Positions 1 to 6,982 of a stretch of 25,188 nucleotides of DNA are shown here, piece after piece (position 1 is the stretch's first letter; every line of letters starts with the position of its first letter). The notes beneath the pieces were generated by a model that worked only from the letters and a program-made list of their open reading frames with translations, was not told the DNA's origin and ran no database searches. Where the stretch lies: the NCBI GenBank assembly GCA_005888395.1, contig VAXF01000115.1, positions 1 to 25,188 on the forward strand. Reading direction: 5' to 3'. Position numbers and translations under genes: made by a program. Source of the DNA: Actinomycetota bacterium. GTDB taxonomy: Bacteria > Actinomycetota > Acidimicrobiia > Acidimicrobiales > AC-25.

Positions 1-171
1 CTCGATGGCAATGGTGCCGTCGTGGTCGACGCCGAGCTTCGGACGTCACGGCGCGGCGTGTTCGCCGCGGGAGACGTCGTCGCCGGCTCGTACTGGCGTG
101 TGGCGACCGCGCTCGGCCACGGCTCGCTCGCCGCCCGGTCGGTGCTTCGCCATCTTCGTGAGCGGCCGTGA
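1..171 (+). CDS. C-terminal fragment of an FAD-dependent NAD(P)-disulfide oxidoreductase (thioredoxin reductase-like)
   Basis: The first reading frame is open from the window edge and ends at TGA 169-171, giving the last 56 residues of a protein whose start lies outside. It shows the end motif of the thioredoxin-reductase/pyridine nucleotide-disulfide oxidoreductase family: an RTSRRGVFAAGDV stretch, in which the GD contacts the FAD ribityl chain, followed by an A-x-G-x-G-x-x-AA helix that closes the FAD domain. Members use NAD(P)H and FAD to reduce a disulfide or another acceptor; the substrate cannot be told from this piece. Its stop overlaps the GTG of the next gene by 4 bp (GTGA), so the two are probably co-transcribed. 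Family assignment is fairly firm, exact function unknown. Confidence 0.75.
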   Translation, partial: LDGNGAVVVDAELRTSRRGVFAAGDVVAGSYWRVATALGHGSLAARSVLRHLRERP

Positions 172-683
172 CGCTGCCGCCGGCGCAGGAGATCGTCGCC
201 GAGCTGCGGCGGGCGATCGACGCCACCGTGGCGCCGCAGAACGAGTTGACGAGCCTGCTGCTCGATCTGCACGCGACCAACGTCGCCCAGTGGGCCCAGG
301 AGGACGACGCGCGCGGCGCGAACGCGAGCGACGCGGACGTCGCCGCGGCCAAGCGGGCGATCGACGACCTGAACCTGCGCCGCCACGGCTTGATCGAGGC
401 GCTCGACACGGCGATGGCCCTCGCGCTCGCGCCCTCGGCCGAGGCGCCCCCGGTGACCGAGAGCCCGGCCATGGTGCTCGACCGGCTGTCGGTGCTCGTC
501 ATCCGCATTCACCACACCGCGCGGGCCGCGTCGTCGGAGGAGGACCGCTCCGCCGCGCGCCTCACCCTCCTCGAAGAGCAGCTCGAGGTGCTCGAACAGG
601 CTCTCGACGCCCTCGTCGCCGACGTGCGCGCCGGCCGGCGCTCGTTCCTGCCCTACCGCCAGCTCAAGTTGTACGGGCGATGA
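168..683 (+). CDS. DUF4254 domain protein
   Basis: A 171-residue, mostly helical, charged protein. Residues 34-49 hold the pattern LH-x2-N-x3-W-x2-ED-x-AR, followed by a K-x3-ID-x-LN-x-RR segment (62-72); together these are the hallmark of DUF4254. The function of this family is unknown, but its genes are often found near glycosyltransferase family 9 genes and envelope-sugar loci. A GT9 gene lies about 2 kb away here on the other strand, which fits. The GTG start at 168 is chosen because it overlaps the upstream stop (GTGA). The 3' end overlaps the convergent hypothetical gene by 20 bp, leaving no room for a separate terminator. Confidence 0.8.
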   Translation: MTLPPAQEIVAELRRAIDATVAPQNELTSLLLDLHATNVAQWAQEDDARGANASDADVAAAKRAIDDLNLRRHGLIEALDTAMALALAPSAEAPPVTESPAMVLDRLSVLVIRIHHTARAASSEEDRSAARLTLLEEQLEVLEQALDALVADVRAGRRSFLPYRQLKLYGR

Positions 684-1731
684 GCGAGCCGACGGATACG
701 GCCGGCACGGCGTGGAGGCGATAGCCGCCGCGGTTGTAGCCATAGAGCACCTGGTCCCCGATCGCGGCGAGGTGCGCAATGCCGAGCGATCGGTCGGCGA
801 ACGCCGTCGTCTGTCGCGTGGTCCCGTCGCGCGGGTTGATGACGTACACCTCACCACGCCGCCCGGCGAGGCAGATCGCACCGGCGAGCACGGCGAACGG
901 GACCCCACCGGTGCCCCAGGCGACGTCGTCGGGCACGTCGCCGGCCGCCGTGACCGTGCCGTCGGCCGGATCCAGGGCCACCCAACCGCCGCCCCGCATG
1001 GCCTCCCAGTCGTAGTCGTCGACCTCGCCGGCAGGCGCCTCGCTGCCGGCTGCCCACAGGAGCCTGCCGTCCCACGCGAAGCACGCAGGCCGAAACGCGA
1101 CCTCCACCCCCCACACCTTTCGGCCCGTGGCGCCGGGTGGGAGCGACGCCAGGGTGATCCGGCCGGGCCCGCCGACCGCGACCCGATCGCCCGGCAGCGA
1201 CGCCAGCGCGGTGAGCTCGCCCTCGGTCTCGAGCTGGACGTGGAGGTCGAGCTGGGCGTCGGTCCGCGGCGGTTGCAGGGGTTCGGAGACGACGAGGCCC
1301 GCGGCACCCTCCGATCGAGGGCGCGTGCCCACCAGACGGTCGCCCACAACGACCGCGCGCTCGACGTCCGCGACGAACGTCAGCGTCCACGCGGGCTGGG
1401 CTTTCCGGACTCCGTCCCGGCCGGGTGGGGTGCCGGTGATGTCGAAGCCCCGGAGCATGCCGTAGTGGTTGAGGGTCAGGACCGTCCCCGTTCCCGGCAG
1501 GTCGAGAACGGCGTGGACATCCAGGTCGTACTGCGACGGTTCGTCGTCATCGAAAACCGACTCGTCGAAGACGGCGATCGGACGGCAGCGCGCGTCGGCG
1601 AAGACGACGTTGCGCCCGAGGTTGTTCCATGCCGCCCCGAGCTCGACCGAGGCCACGCGGCCGATTCCCTCTGGTTGCGAGTTGCGCACGCCCCGCTCCG
1701 AATGCGCGTCGACGGACGCCAGACCGGTCAC
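664..1731 (-). CDS. Hypothetical protein, probable beta-propeller-like repeat protein
   Basis: A 355-residue protein starting at GTG 1731, which overlaps the stop of the upstream chimeric ORF by 4 bp (GTGA). No family was recognised with certainty. The sequence alternates short hydrophobic strands with G, D and W turns (for example VWGVEVAFRPACFAWDGRLLWAAG, shown here only as a pattern of strand-turn-strand blades, and later WVALDPADGTVTAAGDVP and YVINPRDGTTRQTTAFADR). This resembles WD40/PQQ-type beta-propellers. There is no signal peptide or transmembrane segment, so it is probably cytoplasmic. It is the last gene of the queD-queC-GT9 operon. Its first 121 codons are repeated 995 bp upstream as the front half of the chimera. 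A longer reading from 2028 is only out-of-frame extension. Confidence 0.65.
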   Translation of the reverse strand: MTGLASVDAHSERGVRNSQPEGIGRVASVELGAAWNNLGRNVVFADARCRPIAVFDESVFDDDEPSQYDLDVHAVLDLPGTGTVLTLNHYGMLRGFDITGTPPGRDGVRKAQPAWTLTFVADVERAVVVGDRLVGTRPRSEGAAGLVVSEPLQPPRTDAQLDLHVQLETEGELTALASLPGDRVAVGGPGRITLASLPPGATGRKVWGVEVAFRPACFAWDGRLLWAAGSEAPAGEVDDYDWEAMRGGGWVALDPADGTVTAAGDVPDDVAWGTGGVPFAVLAGAICLAGRRGEVYVINPRDGTTRQTTAFADRSLGIAHLAAIGDQVLYGYNRGGYRLHAVPAVSVGSLIARTT

Positions 1732-2361
1732 ACGAGGTCTTGCAGCGCGGCCGCGACCGTCGCGGGCTCTATGCCCGCCAGACAGACTCCGTCGGCGGGG
1801 CAGGCGCGTGGACGAGGGGTGAAGCCCCGCAGGCTGACGTGGTCGTTGTACGCGTAGGCGGCCTCCGCGGCCACGCACGCGTCGTCGCACGCCGTTCCCG
1901 TCACGACACGTGTGTGAGGCCAGGGCCGGAAGTAGACGGAGCTGGCTCGGCTGATCGTCACGGTCGGCGTTCCCTGCTGCGCGGCGATGTGCGTCAGGCC
2001 CGTGTCGAGTCCGACGACCGCACGGCACGCCGTCAGCACGTCGACGGCGTCACCGGGTGTCGGTGCGCAGACCGCGGCGATCCCGTCGCCGCCGAGCGCA
2101 ACAGCGGGTCGGGAGCGGGTCACCACGCGCGCGTCGAGTCCCCACGCGCGCACCTCACTTGCCAGCGACGACCAGTGCTCGGCGCTCCAGTGTTTGAACG
2201 CGCCGTCGGAGTCGGTCACGAGCACAACCGACTCCTCGAGCCCGGGTCGCGGCCGCGCCCGCAACGGCCGGGGACGCGTGAAGTTGGCGTCGAGCCCGAA
2301 GTCGGTGCAGATGCGGGCGAGGATGTCGTTGATCCCGAGACGCCCGACCGCGCGCTCGAAC
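1367..2361. repeat. Tandem direct duplication, copy A (995 bp)
   Basis: Bases 1367-2361 match 2362-3356 at a constant offset of 995. By eye the only difference is base 2285 (T) against 3280 (C). The unit covers the 3' two thirds of GT9 plus the 5' third of the following gene. Near-identity means the event is recent, or is an assembly error. Confidence 0.85.
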
Positions 2362-2726
2362 TCCGCGACGAACGTCAGCGTCCACGCGGGCTGGGCTTTC
2401 CGGACTCCGTCCCGGCCGGGTGGGGTGCCGGTGATGTCGAAGCCCCGGAGCATGCCGTAGTGGTTGAGGGTCAGGACCGTCCCCGTTCCCGGCAGGTCGA
2501 GAACGGCGTGGACATCCAGGTCGTACTGCGACGGTTCGTCGTCATCGAAAACCGACTCGTCGAAGACGGCGATCGGACGGCAGCGCGCGTCGGCGAAGAC
2601 GACGTTGCGCCCGAGGTTGTTCCATGCCGCCCCGAGCTCGACCGAGGCCACGCGGCCGATTCCCTCTGGTTGCGAGTTGCGCACGCCCCGCTCCGAATGC
2701 GCGTCGACGGACGCCAGACCGGTCAC
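1728..2726 (-). CDS. Chimeric ORF: N-terminus of the propeller-like protein fused to C-terminal two thirds of GT9
   Basis: A 332-residue ORF created by the tandem duplication. Residues 1-121 are identical to the start of the gene at 664-1731. Residues 122-332 are residues 92-302 of the GT9 gene at 2723-3631, with one substitution (D118 of GT9 is N here, from base 2285). The frame is kept exactly across the join at about 2360, where both parents encode an ERAV tetrapeptide. The start GTG 2726 overlaps the GT9 stop (GTGA) and its own stop overlaps the next start in the same way, so it would be translated if the duplication is real. It retains the nucleotide-sugar half of GT9 (VVGLDTGLTHIA) but lacks the acceptor-side half, so glycosyltransferase activity is unlikely. 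It may be a non-functional by-product or an assembly artefact. Confidence 0.6.
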   Translation of the reverse strand: MTGLASVDAHSERGVRNSQPEGIGRVASVELGAAWNNLGRNVVFADARCRPIAVFDESVFDDDEPSQYDLDVHAVLDLPGTGTVLTLNHYGMLRGFDITGTPPGRDGVRKAQPAWTLTFVAEFERAVGRLGINDILARICTDFGLDANFTRPRPLRARPRPGLEESVVLVTDSDGAFKHWSAEHWSSLASEVRAWGLDARVVTRSRPAVALGGDGIAAVCAPTPGDAVDVLTACRAVVGLDTGLTHIAAQQGTPTVTISRASSVYFRPWPHTRVVTGTACDDACVAAEAAYAYNDHVSLRGFTPRPRACPADGVCLAGIEPATVAAALQDLV

Positions 2727-3356
2727 ACGAGGTCTTGCAGCGCGGCCGCGACCGTCGCGGGCTCTATGCCCGCCAGACAGACTCCGTCGGCGGGGCAGGC
2801 GCGTGGACGAGGGGTGAAGCCCCGCAGGCTGACGTGGTCGTTGTACGCGTAGGCGGCCTCCGCGGCCACGCACGCGTCGTCGCACGCCGTTCCCGTCACG
2901 ACACGTGTGTGAGGCCAGGGCCGGAAGTAGACGGAGCTGGCTCGGCTGATCGTCACGGTCGGCGTTCCCTGCTGCGCGGCGATGTGCGTCAGGCCCGTGT
3001 CGAGTCCGACGACCGCACGGCACGCCGTCAGCACGTCGACGGCGTCACCGGGTGTCGGTGCGCAGACCGCGGCGATCCCGTCGCCGCCGAGCGCAACAGC
3101 GGGTCGGGAGCGGGTCACCACGCGCGCGTCGAGTCCCCACGCGCGCACCTCACTTGCCAGCGACGACCAGTGCTCGGCGCTCCAGTGTTTGAACGCGCCG
3201 TCGGAGTCGGTCACGAGCACAACCGACTCCTCGAGCCCGGGTCGCGGCCGCGCCCGCAACGGCCGGGGACGCGTGAAGTCGGCGTCGAGCCCGAAGTCGG
3301 TGCAGATGCGGGCGAGGATGTCGTTGATCCCGAGACGCCCGACCGCGCGCTCGAAC
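2362..3356. repeat. Tandem direct duplication, copy B (995 bp)
   Basis: Second unit, directly abutting copy A; identity continues for four more bases to 3360. Its right end lies inside the intact GT9 gene and its left end is the novel junction that makes the chimera. A shared 14-base sequence (gaccgcgcgctcga) stands at 1351, 2346 and 3341, beside each breakpoint. Confidence 0.85.
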
Positions 3357-3631
3357 TCCGGCGAGCCCCACCAGAAGTCTCGCTGCAGCGGATGGTCGCG
3401 CAGGTCGATCACGCGGTCGGCCGCGGCGGGGGGAGCGAGCACCTCCTCGTCGACCCAGCCCGCGAGACCCTCGATGCGCTCCGCGAGCAGCGCCTGGCTC
3501 GCGGCGCGGGTGACGAGCCACGCCTCGTCGCCGGTATGTGCCGCCTCCAACACGACGGCGTCAACCGCGGGAAGCGAGACGACGAGGTCGCCCAGCCCGA
3601 GGGAGACCGGCGCCACGAAGATGCGCGCCAT
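2723..3631 (-). CDS. Glycosyltransferase family 9 (heptosyltransferase-like)
   Basis: A 302-residue GT-B fold protein. The N-terminal domain opens with RIFVAPVSLGLGDLVVSLPA (residues 3-22), the Gly-rich loop of ADP-heptose:LPS heptosyltransferase-like enzymes. The C-terminal domain has the family signature VVGLDTGLTHIAAQQGTPTV around 207-226, where the D-T-G-x-T-H segment binds the nucleotide sugar. GT9 enzymes transfer a sugar from a nucleotide donor to envelope glycans or other acceptors; donor and acceptor are unknown here. The start ATG 3631 is preferred over upstream codons because it begins right at the first beta strand and lies 10 bp after the queC stop. The stop overlaps the chimera start. 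Co-location with DUF4254 supports an envelope-sugar role, while linkage with queDC is unusual. The gene's last two thirds are duplicated downstream. Confidence 0.85.
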   Translation of the reverse strand: MARIFVAPVSLGLGDLVVSLPAVDAVVLEAAHTGDEAWLVTRAASQALLAERIEGLAGWVDEEVLAPPAAADRVIDLRDHPLQRDFWWGSPEFERAVGRLGINDILARICTDFGLDADFTRPRPLRARPRPGLEESVVLVTDSDGAFKHWSAEHWSSLASEVRAWGLDARVVTRSRPAVALGGDGIAAVCAPTPGDAVDVLTACRAVVGLDTGLTHIAAQQGTPTVTISRASSVYFRPWPHTRVVTGTACDDACVAAEAAYAYNDHVSLRGFTPRPRACPADGVCLAGIEPATVAAALQDLV

Positions 3632-3641
3632 CTGCGGCCGA

Positions 3642-4304
3642 TCACACCGCGGCGTACGCGGTCGTGTCGCGCGTTCCGAGCGCCGCAAACGCCCGTTGGC
3701 GCTCCGCGCACTTGTTGCAGGAGCCGCAGTGCAGGCCCGCTCTCGGGCTGATGCAGGAGAAGGTGTGCTCGAGCGCGAGCCCGTGGCCCCGCTCGACGAC
3801 GTCCGCCTTGGTCATGCCGGCGAACGGCGTCATCACCGAGAGCGGTGCCGACATGGCCAGTTGCACGAGGTCGCCGGCAGCGGCGAAGAACTCCGGCCGG
3901 GCGTCGGCGAACGGGTTCCCGGCGAGCGTCCCCAGGGCTATCACCTCGAAGCCGTTGAGCACGCACCACACCGCGGACTTGGCGAGGAGCAGGAGGTTCC
4001 GGCCGGGGAGGTACACCGCCGCGTCCGGCGACTCGGCATCGGGGACTCCCGTGCCGGAGACGCTCCAGTGCGACGCGTACACGTCCGCCACCGGGAGGTC
4101 GAGGGTGACGAGCGGGCGCACTTCGAGGTTGGTCAGCGTGTCGAGGAACCGCCGGAGGTGCGCCTCCTCGACCGCCTCCCAGGCGAGACCGAACCGCACG
4201 TAGAGCGGCTGCACGATCCGGCCGTCTCGCGCAAGGTCGGCGACGAGGACCGCGCTGTCGACGCCGCCGCTCGCCAGGACGGCGACACCGTCAGGCTGTT
4301 TCAC
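3642..4304 (-). CDS. queC: QueC-like 7-cyano-7-deazaguanine (preQ0) synthase
   Basis: A 220-residue protein of the adenine-nucleotide alpha-hydrolase (PP-loop) fold. The ATP-binding SGGVDS motif is at residues 12-17. A four-cysteine zinc site is at C184, C193, C196 and C199 (pattern SC-x8-CGSCNKC-x3-QRAF), as in QueC. The enzyme converts 7-carboxy-7-deazaguanine to preQ0 with ATP and ammonia, in the route to queuosine and other 7-deazapurines. The GTG start at 4304 overlaps the queD stop (GTGA), indicating translational coupling; longer readings upstream lie within queD. No queE (radical SAM) gene is in the window. The segment after the PP-loop (YVRFGLAWEAVEEAHLR) departs from the usual YGQ-x-H-x-x-E-x-x-A form, so a paralogous substrate is possible. 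Confidence 0.85.
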   Translation of the reverse strand: MKQPDGVAVLASGGVDSAVLVADLARDGRIVQPLYVRFGLAWEAVEEAHLRRFLDTLTNLEVRPLVTLDLPVADVYASHWSVSGTGVPDAESPDAAVYLPGRNLLLLAKSAVWCVLNGFEVIALGTLAGNPFADARPEFFAAAGDLVQLAMSAPLSVMTPFAGMTKADVVERGHGLALEHTFSCISPRAGLHCGSCNKCAERQRAFAALGTRDTTAYAAV

Positions 4305-4660
4305 TCCCCACCGCGGTACACGCAGCCGGACGTGCAGGTCTCGCGCACCATCACCTGCGAGAGCTCGGGGAGGAAGGGCACGAGCCGGTCCCAGATCCAC
4401 CGCGCGAGCACCTCGCTCGTGGGGTTCTCCAGACCGTCGATCTCGTTCAGGTAGTTGTGGTCGAGGCAGTCCAGCAAGGGCGCCGCCGCCGTCGACAGGT
4501 CGGCGAAGTCTCGTACCCAGCCCGTCTCCTCGTCGACAGGACCCGCGATGTGCACGACGACGGCGAACGAATGCCCGTGGAGGCGGGCGCACTTGTGGCC
4601 GCGGGGAACGTTGGGGAGGCGGTGCGCGGCCTCGAACGTGAACTCTTTGAAGATCTCCAT
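4301..4660 (-). CDS. queD: QueD-like 6-carboxy-5,6,7,8-tetrahydropterin synthase
   Basis: A 119-residue protein of normal QueD/PTPS length. Visible residues are zinc ligands H13, H28 and H30 (the latter two in LHGHSF), catalytic C24 in the C-x3-HGH arrangement, the LDHNYLN motif around residues 66-72 with H68, and E107 in the VRETCTSGC end motif. The family turns 7,8-dihydroneopterin triphosphate into 6-carboxytetrahydropterin, the second step toward preQ0. The start is ATG 4660. The gene is the promoter-proximal pathway member here: it follows the Hsd4A-like gene by 37 bp and overlaps queC by 4 bp. Presence of C24 with the CTSGC tail favours QueD over eukaryotic-type PTPS. Confidence 0.88.
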   Translation of the reverse strand: MEIFKEFTFEAAHRLPNVPRGHKCARLHGHSFAVVVHIAGPVDEETGWVRDFADLSTAAAPLLDCLDHNYLNEIDGLENPTSEVLARWIWDRLVPFLPELSQVMVRETCTSGCVYRGGE

Positions 4661-4697
4661 CCGGTGCGGGCGATCCTAGGACGCCGTCTGCGGCGCC

Positions 4698-5636
4698 CTA
4701 CCGCGTCTTGGCCCGCATCTGCCCCATCTGCAGGCCGGGGTTGCGAGAGCGGAACACGTAGGCGTTCACCATGGGGCCGATCTGGGCCGGGTCCCACCGG
4801 CCGGGCTCGCCCGGGGTCTCGACTTCGGGCCCCAGCTGCCACGGCAGGTAGTGGGCGATGCTCGAACCGACGGCGCGGAACACCTGGCCGGTGACGTGTA
4901 GTGCCTCGTCGGACGCGAGCCACGCGACCATCGGCGCCGAGTTGCCGGGGTTCATCGGGTTGAACTCCTCGTACTCCTCGGGCTCCTTGAGCTCCATGTC
5001 CTTGACGACCGCGCCCGACATGCGGGTCATGCCGCCGGGAGCGATGGCATTGGCGCGCACGCCGTACCGGGAGAGCTCGAGGCTGGTGATGATCGTCATG
5101 GCCGCGATGCCCGCCTTGGCCGCGCCGTAGTTGATCTGGCCGACGTTGCCCTGCAGGCCCGCGCTCGAGACGGTGTTGACGATCGCGGCGCGGGGCTGGT
5201 TGCCGGCCTTCGACTGCTCCCGCCAGTAGGTGGCGGCGTGGTGGGTGCACACGAACGTGCCCTTGAGGTGGACACGGATGACGGCGTCGAAGTCCTCTTC
5301 CGTCATCGAGAAGAGCATCTTGTCGCGCAGGATGCCGGCGTTGTTGACGAGGACGTCGAGCTTCCCGAACTGGTCGACCGTCTGCTGCACGAGGTTCTTG
5401 GCCCCGTTCCAGTCGGCGACGTCGTCGTAGTTGGCGGCCGCCTCGCCGCCGCCGCCGCGGATGAGGTCGGCGACCTCCTCGGCCGGACGCTTGTCGGCGC
5501 CCTCGCCGCTGACCGAGCCGCCGAGGTCGTTGACCACGACCTTGGCGCCCTGCGCCGCCAACTCGAGCGCTTCACCCCGGCCCACTCCGTGGCCCCCACC
5601 AGTCACGATCGCGACCTTGCCGTCGAGCAATCCCAT
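4698..5636 (-). CDS. Short-chain dehydrogenase, Hsd4A / MFE-2 (3R)-hydroxyacyl-CoA dehydrogenase-like
   Basis: A 312-residue Rossmann-fold enzyme. NAD-binding TGGGHGVG is at residues 12-19, NDLGG near 36-40 and NNAGILRD at 98-105. The catalytic Ser lies in NTVSSAG (S157/S158), with Y170 and K174 in the Y-x3-K pair. The motifs NDLGG, NNAGILRD, VHLKGTF and GLQGNVGQINY mark the peroxisomal MFE-2/Hsd4A branch, whose members oxidise (3R)-hydroxyacyl-CoA or 17beta-hydroxysteroid substrates. The tail WDPAQIGPMV resembles the end of mycobacterial Hsd4A, used in sterol side-chain oxidation; this comparison is from memory. ATG 5636 is chosen because the fold begins at once with GLLDGKVAIVTG. It diverges from the MaoC gene across 78 bp, suggesting a shared control region. 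Sterol versus other acyl-CoA substrate is unresolved. Confidence 0.85.
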   Translation of the reverse strand: MGLLDGKVAIVTGGGHGVGRGEALELAAQGAKVVVNDLGGSVSGEGADKRPAEEVADLIRGGGGEAAANYDDVADWNGAKNLVQQTVDQFGKLDVLVNNAGILRDKMLFSMTEEDFDAVIRVHLKGTFVCTHHAATYWREQSKAGNQPRAAIVNTVSSAGLQGNVGQINYGAAKAGIAAMTIITSLELSRYGVRANAIAPGGMTRMSGAVVKDMELKEPEEYEEFNPMNPGNSAPMVAWLASDEALHVTGQVFRAVGSSIAHYLPWQLGPEVETPGEPGRWDPAQIGPMVNAYVFRSRNPGLQMGQMRAKTR

Positions 5637-5657
5637 CGATTCCCTCCGAAGTAGAAC

Positions 5658-5671
5658 TGACGCGGGCGTCA
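5658..5671. promoter_or_regulatory. Small inverted repeat in the divergent SDR/MaoC intergenic region (possible operator)
   Basis: TGACGC-GG-GCGTCA is a 6-bp perfect inverted repeat with a 2-bp centre. It sits midway between the start of the Hsd4A-like gene (5636) and that of the MaoC gene (5715). Flanking ACTG/CAGT bases extend the symmetry imperfectly. Placement in a divergent promoter region fits a TetR-type operator, but no regulator gene is in the window and 12 paired bases in GC-rich DNA could be chance. Confidence 0.3.
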
Positions 5672-5714
5672 CAGTACGCTGCGGGCGCTCCGAGCGTCTA
5701 AAAGGGGGACCCCA

Positions 5715-6206
5715 GTGGCTGTCGACACCAGCGTCATCGGGCGGCCGACCGGCTCGTCACGCGTCGTCATCGAGCGCGGCCCGGTCTCGAACTTCGCCGC
5801 GTCGGTGAAGGACGAGAACCCGATCTACCGCGACCCGGGGGCCGCCAAGGCGGCCGGTTTCGACGACATCCCCGCGCCGCCGACCTTCGGGTTCTCGATG
5901 CGCCACTGGGGCACGTTCGGCGAGATCCAGCCGAAGAGCGACGTGAAGGGCAACCCGATGATGGAGATCATCGGCACGCTGATGTCGAAGGGCGGTCTCG
6001 TGCTCCACGGCGAGGAGGAGTTCGTGTACCACCGCCCGATCGTGGTCGGCGACGAGCTCGTGAGCGAGGGCAAGATCGTCGACGTCTACGAGAAGGAGAG
6101 CAAGGGAAAGACCATGACCTTCCTCGTCTCGGAGACGGTCTGGAAGGACGACAAGACCGGTGAGCCCGTTCTCACCGAGCGCTTCAACCTCATCCACCGG
6201 TCATGA
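5715..6206 (+). CDS. MaoC-family hotdog protein (N-terminal MaoC dehydratase type)
   Basis: A 163-residue single hotdog-fold protein. The region VKDENPIYRDPGAAKAAGF (31-49) and the following IPAPPTFGF (52-60) match the FAS1-DH/MaoC N-terminal type. This family hydrates trans-2-enoyl-CoA to (3R)-hydroxyacyl-CoA, the step before an Hsd4A-like dehydrogenase, so the neighbours form a coherent beta-oxidation pair. The usual catalytic His of the D-x-NP-x-H motif is Tyr here (Y38), suggesting that this subunit may be non-catalytic and need a second hotdog partner, which I do not see in the window. GTG 5715 is preceded by the purine-rich aaaggggg at 5701-5708, a suitable ribosome-binding site. Its end overlaps the next gene by 4 bp (ATGA). 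Confidence 0.82.
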   Translation: MAVDTSVIGRPTGSSRVVIERGPVSNFAASVKDENPIYRDPGAAKAAGFDDIPAPPTFGFSMRHWGTFGEIQPKSDVKGNPMMEIIGTLMSKGGLVLHGEEEFVYHRPIVVGDELVSEGKIVDVYEKESKGKTMTFLVSETVWKDDKTGEPVLTERFNLIHRS

Positions 6207-6982
6207 GTGGCCGTCTGCAGGATCGTGTCGCGATCATCACCGGCGCGGGTCAGGGCATCGGCAAGGCCTATGCCGAGCGCTTCCTCGGCGAGGGCGCCAA
6301 GGTCGTCATCGCCGACTACAACAAGGAGCGCGGCGAGTCGGCGCTCGCCGACCTGAAGGGCGCAGGCGACGTCATCTTCGTGCCCACCGACATCTCGGTG
6401 CCCGACTCCGCGGAGGACTGCGCCCGGCAGACCAAGGAGACGTTCGGCACGATCGACATCCTGGTCAACAACGCCGCCCTCTACTACGACATCGACAACG
6501 CCGACAACAGCTACGAGTACCTCCAGCGAGTGTTCTCGGTGAACCTGCACGGCGCCTGGCTGATGGCGAGAGCGGTCGTGCCGACGATGGTCGAGAAGCG
6601 CTTTGGCCGCATCATCAACCAGTCGTCCGAGGCGGCCTACATGTACAGCATGGTGCCCGAGGGTCCGTTCGACGAGCTGAGTGCGTTCACCTACAGCCAG
6701 ACCAAGTGGGGCGTGATCGGCCTCACGAAGTTCCTCGCCGGCCAGCTCGGTCAGTACAACGTCACCGTCAACTGCATCGCGCCGGGCGTCACCATGACGG
6801 AGGCGACGAAGAAGATCGTGCCTGAGGACATCATCTCGATCATCCCGATGATGAGCGCCATGAAGCGCACGCTCGAGGCCGAGGACCTCACCGGCAGCGC
6901 CCTGTTCTTCGCCAGCGACGACGCCAACCTGGTGACCGGCCAGGTCCTCTGCGTCGGCGGCGGCTCCACCATGCCCGCCTAA
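6203..6982 (+). CDS. Short-chain dehydrogenase/reductase (classical SDR)
   Basis: A 259-residue classical SDR. The cofactor loop TGAGQGIG is at residues 13-20. An acidic ADY segment (37-39) at the end of the second strand favours NAD(H) over NADP(H). NNAA is at 89-92, the catalytic Ser region NQSSEAA at 139-145, and Y164/K168 lie in YSQTK. There is an insertion of about ten residues between Ser and Tyr compared with the shortest SDRs. The ATG start at 6203 overlaps the MaoC stop (ATGA), so it is translated from the same message and probably oxidises the hydroxyacyl-CoA or a related alcohol made in that pathway. The stop overlaps that of the convergent AbiEi/DUF559 gene by 4 bp. The specific substrate cannot be read from sequence. 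Confidence 0.85.
   Translation: MSGRLQDRVAIITGAGQGIGKAYAERFLGEGAKVVIADYNKERGESALADLKGAGDVIFVPTDISVPDSAEDCARQTKETFGTIDILVNNAALYYDIDNADNSYEYLQRVFSVNLHGAWLMARAVVPTMVEKRFGRIINQSSEAAYMYSMVPEGPFDELSAFTYSQTKWGVIGLTKFLAGQLGQYNVTVNCIAPGVTMTEATKKIVPEDIISIIPMMSAMKRTLEAEDLTGSALFFASDDANLVTGQVLCVGGGSTMPA

Noticed and set aside
664..2028. Longer 454-residue version of the propeller-like protein
   Set aside because: The added N-terminus is GT9 DNA read in the wrong frame; GTG 1731 with the GTGA overlap is the sensible start.
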